Assembly (NCBI GenBank): GCA_947085045.1
Contig: CAMTUU010000014.1
Span: 1-64,000, forward strand
Direction of reading: 5' to 3'
From: Pseudolysinimonas_A sp947085045
GTDB taxonomy: Bacteria > Actinomycetota > Actinomycetes > Actinomycetales > Microbacteriaceae
DNA: 64,000 bases
Shown here: piece after piece, positions 25,424 to 32,522 of the stretch
Position numbering within the stretch: position 1 is the first letter of the stretch
Layout: each line of letters starts with the position of its first letter
Notes under the pieces: generated by a model
The model's input: the letters and a program-made list of their open reading frames with translations, nothing else
What the model was told of the DNA's origin: nothing
Databases searched by the model: none
Program-made: the position numbers and the translations under genes

Positions 25424-26207
25424 AGCCCGGGTACTCGGTGGGCTGCGGGTAGGCCGCGTAGTCGGGCTGCTGCGGCTGGCCGTAGGCGGGCGTCGCGGCG
25501 TACTGCGGCGCGGAGGGCTGCGGCGCGTCGAACTGCTGCGGGGCGGCAGGCTGCGGCGCGTCGAACTGCTGCGGCGCGGCCTGCGGGGCCGCGGTCACAG
25601 CGGACTGCGCCGGCGCGGCGGTCAGCGCATTCGAGGTCTCGAGCTCGCGGAGCTGGCCCTCGATGTAGCCGCGCAGCTTCGTGCGGTAGTCGCGCTCGAA
25701 CTGACGGAGTTCCTCGACCTTGCGCTCGAGCTCGCTCTTCTCCTGCTGGAGCGCCCCGAGCTGCCCACGGGCACCCTGCTCGGCCTCGGAGACGACGCGG
25801 GCCGCGGCGGCGTGGCCCTCGGCGATCAGCGCGTCGCGCTTCTCCATGCCTTCGCGCACGTGCTCCTCGTGCAGACGGCGGGCGAGCTGGAGCAGGTTGT
25901 TGGTGTTGCCCGGGTCCATCGCGTTCGGGTCGAAGCCGGCCGGCGCGAACGCGGGCTCGGGCGCGGCGACCGGGGCCGGCGCCTGCTGCGCGGCGGCCTG
26001 CGGCTGCGCGGCGGAGCGCTGCAGCTCGGCGAGACGGGACTCGCCCGCGACGAGTCGCTGACGCAGCTCTTCGTTCTCCTGGTTCAGGCGACGCAGCTCG
26101 ACGACGACCTCGTCGAGGAAGTCGTCGACCTCGTCCTGGTCGTAGCCCTCGCGGAACTTCGTCGGGTTGAACCGCTTGTTGACCACATCTTCAGGAGTCA
26201 AGGCCAT
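25407..26207 (-). CDS. divIVA: Polar growth scaffold DivIVA (Wag31)
   Basis: A 266-residue DivIVA. The N-terminal lipid-binding domain reads MALTPEDVVNKRFNPTKFRE, with a membrane-inserting hairpin and then coiled coil (about 30-75). A Pro/Ala linker comes next, then a second long coiled coil (about 100-190). The C-terminus is rich in Gln/Pro/Ala and carries an 11-residue repeat. Wag31 recruits wall synthesis to cell poles and is essential in actinobacteria. ATG 26207 follows AGGTGAAAG; an in-frame upstream ATG is disfavoured. It lies directly after sepF, without the yggT gene usually found between them. Confidence 0.95.
   Translation of the reverse strand: MALTPEDVVNKRFNPTKFREGYDQDEVDDFLDEVVVELRRLNQENEELRQRLVAGESRLAELQRSAAQPQAAAQQAPAPVAAPEPAFAPAGFDPNAMDPGNTNNLLQLARRLHEEHVREGMEKRDALIAEGHAAAARVVSEAEQGARGQLGALQQEKSELERKVEELRQFERDYRTKLRGYIEGQLRELETSNALTAAPAQSAVTAAPQAAPQQFDAPQPAAPQQFDAPQPSAPQYAATPAYGQPQQPDYAAYPQPTEYPGFGSGN
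25516..25581. repeat. Two 33-bp tandem repeats in the divIVA tail
   Basis: Units 25516-25548 and 25549-25581 are nearly identical and encode APQQFDAPQPA-type 11-residue repeats in the disordered C-terminus. Copy number could vary without breaking the frame. Confidence 0.75.
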
Positions 26208-26350
26208 GTCTTTCACCTCACGCATTGGTCGCCATCACCCCGCGGTCTCGAGAGAACACGATCGATGGGGACATCGACAACACCCTCCGTCCCGAGGGCG
26301 TAACCCAGAGTACATCGCCGAGGCCGCACATCCGTAGGGTTACGTCCGGG

Positions 26351-26379
26351 CGAGCGAACGGGGTACACCCGGTCGCTCG
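26351..26379 (-). terminator. Hairpin between sepF and divIVA
   Basis: CGAGCGA and TCGCTCG form a 7-bp stem with additional internal GGGT/ACCC pairing, 22 bp past the sepF stop. There is no U-run. The 193-bp gap around it contains no gene; a TACTCT hexamer further downstream could be a divIVA promoter, but I am not confident. Confidence 0.4.
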
Positions 26380-26400
26380 GAACTCCGGGTGGCGACCGGA

Positions 26401-26856
26401 TTACTGGCCGAAGAAGCCGGCGTCGACATCCGATTCGACCTCGCCCTGCTCGCCGCTGACGGCGACATGCTCGGGCGAGAGCAGGAAGACCTTATTGGTG
26501 ACGCGTTCGATCTTGCCGTAGAGGCCCGAGGCGAGACCGCTCGCGAAGTCGATGAGACGACGGGCATCGGCATCCGGCATCTGCGAGAGGTTCATGATCA
26601 CCGGCACACCTTCGCGGAACGCCTCGGCGATCGGCTGCACGTCCTTGTAGGCGCGCGGGTTGACCGTGAGGATCTCGTTCATGCCGGGGGCGGCCTGATG
26701 CTTGGTGGTCACCGCCGCCGGGCGCCGCAGCGGCGTCACCGGCGCGCGACCCGCGCTCTGGGCCACCGGCGCAACGGGAGCCGCCGGCCCCTGGTCGTCG
26801 TAGTCCTCGTCGGCCAGGCCGAGGTACACCATCGTCTTGCGCAGCGGGTTCGCCAT
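26401..26856 (-). CDS. sepF: Cell division protein SepF
   Basis: A 151-residue SepF with an N-terminal amphipathic membrane anchor (MANPLRKTMVYLGL), an acidic/Ala-Pro linker, and the C-terminal SepF domain from about 58 (LTVNPRAYKDVQPIAEAF, VIMNLSQM, RLIDFASGLASGLYGKI). In actinobacteria, which lack FtsA and ZipA, SepF is the membrane tether of FtsZ. GGGAGGACGAC precedes ATG 26856. It is third after ftsZ in the cluster. Confidence 0.95.
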   Translation of the reverse strand: MANPLRKTMVYLGLADEDYDDQGPAAPVAPVAQSAGRAPVTPLRRPAAVTTKHQAAPGMNEILTVNPRAYKDVQPIAEAFREGVPVIMNLSQMPDADARRLIDFASGLASGLYGKIERVTNKVFLLSPEHVAVSGEQGEVESDVDAGFFGQ

Positions 26857-26916
26857 GTCGTCGTCCTCCCCGAGGGATCGGTGCCGCGGTCACAGGAGCG
26901 GCATCCGCTCCCGACA

Positions 26917-27591
26917 TTAACCGGCGGTCGACCGTTTTCCCGTGATTGCCGTGCCGATGCGCAGGTGTGTCGCGCCCTCGAGGATCGCGTCCCGGAAGTC
27001 GCCCGACATGCCGGCGGAGATCGCGGCGGCACCCGCATCCAGCGCGCGCACCCGCTCCGAGACGGCGCGCAGCCGGGCGAACGCGGGCCGCGGCTCGGCG
27101 CCGAGCGGCGCCACGCCCATCACGCCGAGCAGACGGAGTCCGGGCGCGGCGAGCACCTCCGCGGCGAGCGACTCGGCCTCGGCGGGGTCCACTCCCCCGC
27201 GTCCGGGCTCGTCGCTCAACCCGATCTCGAGGAAGACACCGAGTTCCCGACCGTCGTCCGCGCCGAGCGCGCGCACGAGCGAGGCCCGATCGACCGAGTG
27301 CACGGCCGCCGCGTACTCGCGCACGGCCTTCGCCTTGTTGCTCTGCAACTGCCCGACGAAGTGCCACGCGAGCCCGGGATCCGACACCTCGGCGGCCTTC
27401 GCCACCGCCTCCTGGTGCCGGTTCTCGCCCACGTCGCGCACACCGAGTGCCGTCAGCTCGCGCACGAGGGCCGCCGGGTGGAACTTCGTCACGACGATCC
27501 GGGTCGGCGCCAGCACCCCGGCATCCCGGACCGCGTCGGCGATCTGCGCGTCGACCGTCGCGAGCCTCTCGGCGAGCCCGTCGTCGATGAT
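26917..27591 (-). CDS. YggS-family PLP homeostasis protein (start uncertain)
   Basis: A PLP-binding, alanine-racemase-fold protein of the YggS/PLPBP family, which buffers free pyridoxal phosphate and has no known catalytic activity. The lysine that binds PLP is in IVVTKFHP, followed by DVGENRHQEAVAKA and FVGQLQSNKAK; MGVAPLG and GMSGDFRDAI come later. The N-terminal helix is normal (GLAERLATVDAQIADAV), but no ATG, GTG or TTG lies between it and the ftsZ stop. The nearest in-frame conventional start is ATG 27693, 94 bp inside ftsZ; otherwise one of two ATC codons (27591 or 27588) or a GTA would have to serve. The coordinate given is therefore provisional. It lies directly behind ftsZ. Confidence 0.82.
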   Translation of the reverse strand: MIDDGLAERLATVDAQIADAVRDAGVLAPTRIVVTKFHPAALVRELTALGVRDVGENRHQEAVAKAAEVSDPGLAWHFVGQLQSNKAKAVREYAAAVHSVDRASLVRALGADDGRELGVFLEIGLSDEPGRGGVDPAEAESLAAEVLAAPGLRLLGVMGVAPLGAEPRPAFARLRAVSERVRALDAGAAAISAGMSGDFRDAILEGATHLRIGTAITGKRSTAG

Positions 27592-27599
27592 CGAGCCCG

Positions 27600-28751
27600 C
27601 TACTTCAAGAACTCCGGGATGTCGAGGTCGCCCTCGTCGTCGAAGTCGCGATCCAGCGGGGCGCCGAGCGGGGCGTCCGGTTCGGCGGCCCACCCCGTGG
27701 TGTCCATCGCCTGGGTCGCGGCGAGTCCCGCGCCGACTCCCACCGGCGCCTCGGCTGCGACGAACGAGTCGCGGCGCTGGGGGGCAGGGCGGTGGACGGA
27801 GGGCTCGCCGCCGTCGAAACCCGCAGCGATGACGGTGACTCGCACCTCGTCGCCGAGGGTGTCGTCGATGACGGCTCCGAAGATGATGTTGGCCTCGGGG
27901 TGCACGGCCTCCTGCACGAGCCGCGCGGCGTCGTTGATCTCGAAGATGCCGAGGTTCGAGCCGCCCTGGATCGAGAGCAGCACGCCGTGCGCGCCGTCGA
28001 TGGAGGCCTCGAGCAGCGGGCTCGCGACCGCGAGCTCGGCGGCCTTGATGGCCCGATCGGCCCCGCGGCTCGCCCCGATGCCCATCAGCGCGGAACCCGC
28101 GCCCTGCATGACGCTCTTCACGTCGGCGAAGTCGAGGTTGATGAGACCCGGGGTCGTGATCAGGTCGGTGATGCCCTGCACGCCGGCGAGCAGCACCTGG
28201 TCGGCGGTCGCGAACGCCTCGAGCATGCTGATGCCGCGGTCACTGATCTCGAGCAGACGGTCGTTGGGAACGACGATGAGCGTGTCGACCTCGTTCTTGA
28301 GCGCGGCGACGCCGGTCTCGGCCTGGGCCGACCGGCGCTTGCCCTCGAAGGCGAACGGCTTGGTGACGACACCGATGGTGAGTGCGCCGATCGACTTCGC
28401 GATGCGCGCGACGACGGGGGCACCGCCGGTACCGGTCCCGCCGCCCTCACCCGCCGTGACGAAGACCATGTCGGCGCCCGCGAGCGCCTCCTCGATCTCC
28501 TCGGCATGGTCTTCGGCGGCGCGACGGCCGACCTCGGGGTCGGCGCCGGCGCCGAGGCCGCGGGTGAGTTCCCGGCCGACGTCGAGCTTCACGTCGGCAT
28601 CGCTCATCAGCAACGCCTGGGCGTCGGTGTTGATCGCGATGAACTCCACCCCGCGCAGCCCGAGCTCGATCATCCGGTTGACGGCGTTCACCCCGCCGCC
28701 GCCGATGCCGACGACTTTGATCACGGCCAGGTAATTCTGGTTCGACGTCAC
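27600..28751 (-). CDS. ftsZ: Cell division GTPase FtsZ
   Basis: A 383-residue tubulin homologue that builds the cytokinetic ring. The GTP-binding tubulin signature GEGGGTGTGGAP is near residue 105, and the T7 loop NLDFADV is present. The C-terminus ends in the conserved peptide DDEGDLDIPEFLK, which binds SepF and FtsW. GTG 28751 follows CGGAGG. A 198-bp region separates it from ftsQ and contains a strong palindrome (28775-28797), so ftsZ likely has its own regulated promoter. There is no ftsA, as in all actinobacteria. Confidence 0.98.
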   Translation of the reverse strand: MTSNQNYLAVIKVVGIGGGGVNAVNRMIELGLRGVEFIAINTDAQALLMSDADVKLDVGRELTRGLGAGADPEVGRRAAEDHAEEIEEALAGADMVFVTAGEGGGTGTGGAPVVARIAKSIGALTIGVVTKPFAFEGKRRSAQAETGVAALKNEVDTLIVVPNDRLLEISDRGISMLEAFATADQVLLAGVQGITDLITTPGLINLDFADVKSVMQGAGSALMGIGASRGADRAIKAAELAVASPLLEASIDGAHGVLLSIQGGSNLGIFEINDAARLVQEAVHPEANIIFGAVIDDTLGDEVRVTVIAAGFDGGEPSVHRPAPQRRDSFVAAEAPVGVGAGLAATQAMDTTGWAAEPDAPLGAPLDRDFDDEGDLDIPEFLK

Positions 28752-28774
28752 GTTCCGGCCTCCGAGGGGAAAGT

Positions 28775-28797
28775 CTCAACCTCAGCTTGAAGTTGAG
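28775..28797. promoter_or_regulatory. Palindromic operator upstream of ftsZ, candidate FtsR site
   Basis: CTCAACCTCA-GCT-TGAAGTTGAG is an inverted repeat with 9 of 10 positions matching, 24-46 bp upstream of the ftsZ start. Its half-site TGARGTTGA also appears, as TGAGGTTCA and TCAGGTTGA, upstream of the MerR gene at 60123-60677. In C. glutamicum the MerR regulator FtsR controls ftsZ, and an FtsR homologue is encoded at 60848-61549. The assignment is an inference from these three facts. Confidence 0.5.
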
Positions 28798-28910
28798 CAT
28801 CTTTCTCGATTACGATGTTCGTCCCCACGGTAAGCGCGCGCCCTGGCAACAGCCCGGACATCCGTGCGCGTGTCGCGCGGCCAGGTCCCCCGCACGGCGG
28901 ACCGCCTCGA

Positions 28911-28949
28911 TCAGGCGCCGGCGTCAGGCGCCCTCGTCAGGCGCCGGCG
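28911..28949 (-). repeat. Three 13-bp tandem repeats directly after the ftsQ stop
   Basis: On the minus strand CGCCGGCGCCTGA, CGAGGGCGCCTGA and CGCCGGCGCCTGA follow the ftsQ TGA without a gap. Each unit ends in TGA and 13 is not a multiple of 3, so the stops fall in all three frames. Each unit also contains the palindrome GGCGCC. Confidence 0.85.
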
Positions 28950-29927
28950 TCAGTCGAGCCGGAACACCGCGCTGCCCGGCGCCGACACGTCGTACTCCCC
29001 CGGCCCGGTGCCGGCGAACTTGCCCAGCAGGGCGGCGAGGATGAGGGCCTTGCGATCGGAGTCGGCGGCACTGCCCCACACCACGCGCTGGTCGCTTCCC
29101 GCGAGGCTCAGCGTGACATCGTCACGCGTCCGCGCTGTGATCGAGTCGATCTGCGCCAGAACCTCCGGCGGCAGCGCGACGAGCACCTCCGCCATCGCGG
29201 TGAAGCCCGTTCCCTCCGGACCCTGCTCGTCGATCAGCAGCAGCGGCAGTGCCTCCGGCCGGCTCGGCGACGACTCGAGCACCACCCCCGCGGCGTCGAC
29301 CACGTCGAAGCCCGTCGCGGTCGTCACGACCCCGAGCGGGGTGCGTTCCACGATGCGGATGACGAGCGTGCCGGGGGGAACCAGTTCGGTGACGTAGCTG
29401 CGGATGCTCGTGAACTGCGAGAGCTCGCCGCGGATCCGGTCGTCGTCGAGCAGTGCGAGCGGCGTGCCCAGCTGTCCCGAGACGGCCTCCCGGATCACCG
29501 CGGGGTCGATCCGAGTCGTGCCGTCCACCTGGATCTCGCGGAGGGCCAGGATCGGCGAGAAGACCGCGGCCGCGATGAGGCCGATCGCGGCGGCGCCCAC
29601 CGCGAGGCCGATCAGCCAGCCGACCCGGCGCCGGCGGGTGCGTCGGGTGAAGCGCTTGGTCTCTGCGCGCGTCGCCTTGGCCGAGGCGCTCCCCCGCCTC
29701 CGCTCGGCGCCGGCGTCCACGGCCGTCTCGGGCGTCGGCTGGTGACGAGCCGTCGCGGCCGGCCCAGGGCGTGCGGCACTTGGACGTGTTGCCCTCGCGC
29801 CTGTGACGTCCGGGCGTTCCCGGGACGCGCGGGGCTCCGGGCGCGGCTTCGGCGCCGCCGGCGGCGGGGCGGGCTTCGCGGCCGGAGGCGGGGCGGGCTG
29901 CCCGGCGGGCCGCTCGGGACGCTTCAC
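28950..29927 (-). CDS. ftsQ: Cell division protein FtsQ
   Basis: A bitopic divisome protein of about 325 residues that links FtsI/FtsW to the other septal proteins. The first 100 residues are a Pro/Ala/Arg-rich cytosolic tail. A single transmembrane helix follows (WLIGLAVGAAAIGLIAAAVF), then a POTRA domain (LREIQVDGTTRIDPAVIREA) and the FtsQ beta domain. Start choice: GTG 29927 with GAGGA upstream is preferred; GTG 29954 would add nine residues. The stop is followed by the 13-bp repeats. Confidence 0.92.
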   Translation of the reverse strand: MKRPERPAGQPAPPPAAKPAPPPAAPKPRPEPRASRERPDVTGARATRPSAARPGPAATARHQPTPETAVDAGAERRRGSASAKATRAETKRFTRRTRRRRVGWLIGLAVGAAAIGLIAAAVFSPILALREIQVDGTTRIDPAVIREAVSGQLGTPLALLDDDRIRGELSQFTSIRSYVTELVPPGTLVIRIVERTPLGVVTTATGFDVVDAAGVVLESSPSRPEALPLLLIDEQGPEGTGFTAMAEVLVALPPEVLAQIDSITARTRDDVTLSLAGSDQRVVWGSAADSDRKALILAALLGKFAGTGPGEYDVSAPGSAVFRLD

Positions 29928-29982
29928 GCCCCCATCCTCGTGCCCGCCGATCACGATCGGGGTCAGGCCACGCGGGCCCGGG

Positions 29983-31398
29983 CTACGTGGGGTCGCCTGT
30001 CTCGGGGTGGCGGGCGAGCGCCTCGAGGAGTTGCGGCACGATCTTGGAGACGGTGCCGCAGGACAGGGTCATCACGATGTCGCCGGTCCGCGCGACCGAC
30101 GCCAGGTGGTCCGCCGCCTGCTGCCAGTCCTCGATCAGCACGACCTTGCTCTTGTCGACGAAATGGTCGACGACGAGTTGCCCGCTGACGCCCGGCACCG
30201 GATCCTCGCGGGCGCCGTCGACGGCGAGCACGATCGTCAGGTCGGCCTGCCTCTCGTAGGCCTCGGCGAACTCCCGCGCGAACATCTGCGTGCGCGAGTA
30301 GAGGTGGGGCTGATGGAGGGCGATCACCCGGCCGTCGCCGACGATCGTGCGCGCCCCGCCGACGGCGGCATCCACCTCAGCGGGCTCGTGGGCGTAGTCG
30401 TCGTAGACGGCGACACCGCGCACCTCCCCCTTGAATTCGAAGCGCCGGCTGGTGCCGCCGAACGACTCGAGCGCCGCGACCGCGTCGGCGAACGGGTGGC
30501 CGAGCACGACGAGCGCGGCGACGGCGGCGGCGGCGTCGACCGCGTTGTGACGTCCGACGGCGTTCACCCGCGCGCGCCGGGTCTCCCCGTGCCAGGTCAG
30601 GTCGAAGGTCAGGTGCTCGCGTGCGACGATGGCGCTCACCCGCACGTCGGAGGTCGCCTCCTCGCCGAAGCGCACCACAGGCACCGATGGGTGTGCCCGG
30701 GCCAGCACCTCGTCGACCGCGGACCCCTCGCCGGCGACCACCGCCTCCCGCGCGCCGCGGGCGAACGTCGCGAAGGCGTCCAGGTACCCGGCCGATGAGC
30801 CGTAGTGGTCGAGGTGCACCGGGTCGACGTTGGTGATCACGGCGACCGCCGTGTCGTAGAACAGGAACGAACCGTCCGACTCGTCGGCCTCCAGCACGAA
30901 CACGTCGCCCGAGCCGGTCGCCGAGCTGACGCCGAAGGACGAGATCACGGCCCCGCTGACGAAACTCGGGTCGGCGCCGACATCCCGGAGCACGGTGGCG
31001 ATCATCCCGGTCGTCGTCGACTTGCCGTGCGCCCCGGCGACACTCACGACCCGCGAGCGGCGCGACAGCCAGTGCAGCGCCTGCGAACGGTGCAGCATCG
31101 TGAGTCCGCGTTCCCGGGCGAGGACGTATTCGGGGTTCTGCGGCCAGATCGCGCTGGTGAAGACGACCGTGTCGGCTTCGCCCAGGTTCTCGGCCGCGTG
31201 CCCGACGTGGACGCGGGCACCCCGATCCCGTAACGCACCAAGGTACGCGCTCTCGTCGCGGTCGGAGCCGCTGACCCGGACGCCCGCGTCGAGCAGCTGA
31301 TGGGCGATCCCGCTCATCCCCGACCCGCCGATGCCGATGAAGTGCACCCGGCCGAGATCGTCGGGGACGACGAGGTCGGGATCGGGCTTGACGGGCAC
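29983..31398 (-). CDS. murC: UDP-N-acetylmuramate--amino acid ligase
   Basis: A 471-residue Mur ligase that adds the first amino acid of the stem peptide. It has a UDP-binding FIGIGGSGMSGIA, the P-loop VAGAHGKSTTTGM, the EADESDGSF loop and NVDPVHLDHYG. The usual substrate is L-alanine, but Microbacteriaceae with group B peptidoglycan carry glycine at position 1, so glycine is possible here. GTG 31398 is 8 nt after TAGAAT, whose TAG is the murG stop, and no Shine-Dalgarno sequence is seen, so murC may have an internal leaderless promoter. Confidence 0.96.
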   Translation of the reverse strand: MPVKPDPDLVVPDDLGRVHFIGIGGSGMSGIAHQLLDAGVRVSGSDRDESAYLGALRDRGARVHVGHAAENLGEADTVVFTSAIWPQNPEYVLARERGLTMLHRSQALHWLSRRSRVVSVAGAHGKSTTTGMIATVLRDVGADPSFVSGAVISSFGVSSATGSGDVFVLEADESDGSFLFYDTAVAVITNVDPVHLDHYGSSAGYLDAFATFARGAREAVVAGEGSAVDEVLARAHPSVPVVRFGEEATSDVRVSAIVAREHLTFDLTWHGETRRARVNAVGRHNAVDAAAAVAALVVLGHPFADAVAALESFGGTSRRFEFKGEVRGVAVYDDYAHEPAEVDAAVGGARTIVGDGRVIALHQPHLYSRTQMFAREFAEAYERQADLTIVLAVDGAREDPVPGVSGQLVVDHFVDKSKVVLIEDWQQAADHLASVARTGDIVMTLSCGTVSKIVPQLLEALARHPETGDPT

Positions 31399-31406
31399 GA
31401 GGAGCG

Positions 31407-31412
31407 ATTCTA
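31407..31412 (-). promoter_or_regulatory. -10 box TAGAAT inside the cluster, upstream of murC
   Basis: TAGAAT begins with the murG stop codon TAG and ends 8 nt before the murC GTG. It would permit murC-ftsQ transcription independent of the mraZ promoter. Confidence 0.45.
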
Positions 31413-32522
31413 CGCGGGGCCAGGAGCCCGCGCTTCGGGTGCGCGCGCCCCGGCGTTCCGTGCGTCGTCGATGAGGTCGACCATCCGGTCGGCGCCGTCC
31501 CGCACGCCGGTCGACGCGATGCGCGCCGCCATGTCGGCGACCCGGGCGCGGTCGGCGAGCAGCACGGGCAGTTCGCGGGCGACGTACTCGGGCGTGAACG
31601 CCGCGTCGGCGAGGAGCAGCGCGCCGCCGGCATCCACCGCACCGCGCGCGTTGAGCGCCTGCTCGCCGTTGCCGACCGCGTAGGGCACGAAGACGGCCGG
31701 GACGCCGATCGCCGCGAGCTCGCACACCGTCGCGGCACCCGCCCGCGAGACGGCGAGGTCGGCGGCGGCGAGGGCGAGGTCCATCCGGTCGCAGTACTCC
31801 AGGATGCGGTAGCCGGCGAGACCGGGATCCTCGACCGGCGCCCGGCTTCCGGTGATGTGCAGCACCTGCCAGCCGGCCCCGAGCAGGGCGGTCACCGAGG
31901 CGGCCACCGACTCGTTGAGGCGGCGCGCGCCCGTCGAGCCGCCGGTCACGAGCAGCAGCGGCTTCGCGTCGTCGAACCCGAACAGGTGGAGCCCGGCGTG
32001 ACGCGCCGACGGCCGGTCGAGGCGCTCGATCTCGGCGCGCAGCGGCAGACCGACGACCCGGGAGTGCCGCAGCGGCGTTCCCGGGAAGGTGACGCCGAGG
32101 TGCCGGGTCCAGCGGGCGGCGAGGCGGTTCGCGATCCCGGGGCGGGCGTTCTGCTCGTGCACCGCGATCGGGAGGCGCTCCTTGCGCGCCGCGGCATAGG
32201 CCGGGGCGGACGCGTAGCCGCCGAAGCCGACGACGACGTCGACCCGGCGCTCCCCCAGGATGCCGCGGACCCGCTCGACCGACGCGCGCCAGCGGCTCGG
32301 GAAGCGGACGGCGTCGGCGCTCGGGCGGCGCGGGAACGGCAGGCGAGGCACGGTGATCAGTTCGTATCCGCGCTCCGGCACGAGGCGGGCCTCGAGTCCT
32401 TCGGCCGTGCCGAGGACGAGGATGACCGCCTCGGGCTCGCGCTCGCGGAGCCGATCGGCGGTCGCCAGGAGCGGGTTGACGTGGCCCGCGGTCCCGCCGC
32501 CGGCGAACAGGTAGGTCGTCAC
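31410..32522 (-). CDS. murG: UDP-GlcNAc:lipid I N-acetylglucosaminyltransferase
   Basis: A 370-residue membrane-associated GT-B enzyme that makes lipid II on the cytoplasmic face. The N-terminal glycine loop is FAGGGTAGHVNP, followed by VVGFGGYAS and HEQNARPGIANR. The donor domain has TGGSTGARRLN, SRAGAATVCEL and the YAVGNGEQALNA region. GTG 32522 overlaps the ftsW stop (GTGA). It is intact and of normal length. Confidence 0.96.
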   Translation of the reverse strand: MTTYLFAGGGTAGHVNPLLATADRLREREPEAVILVLGTAEGLEARLVPERGYELITVPRLPFPRRPSADAVRFPSRWRASVERVRGILGERRVDVVVGFGGYASAPAYAAARKERLPIAVHEQNARPGIANRLAARWTRHLGVTFPGTPLRHSRVVGLPLRAEIERLDRPSARHAGLHLFGFDDAKPLLLVTGGSTGARRLNESVAASVTALLGAGWQVLHITGSRAPVEDPGLAGYRILEYCDRMDLALAAADLAVSRAGAATVCELAAIGVPAVFVPYAVGNGEQALNARGAVDAGGALLLADAAFTPEYVARELPVLLADRARVADMAARIASTGVRDGADRMVDLIDDARNAGARAPEARAPGPA

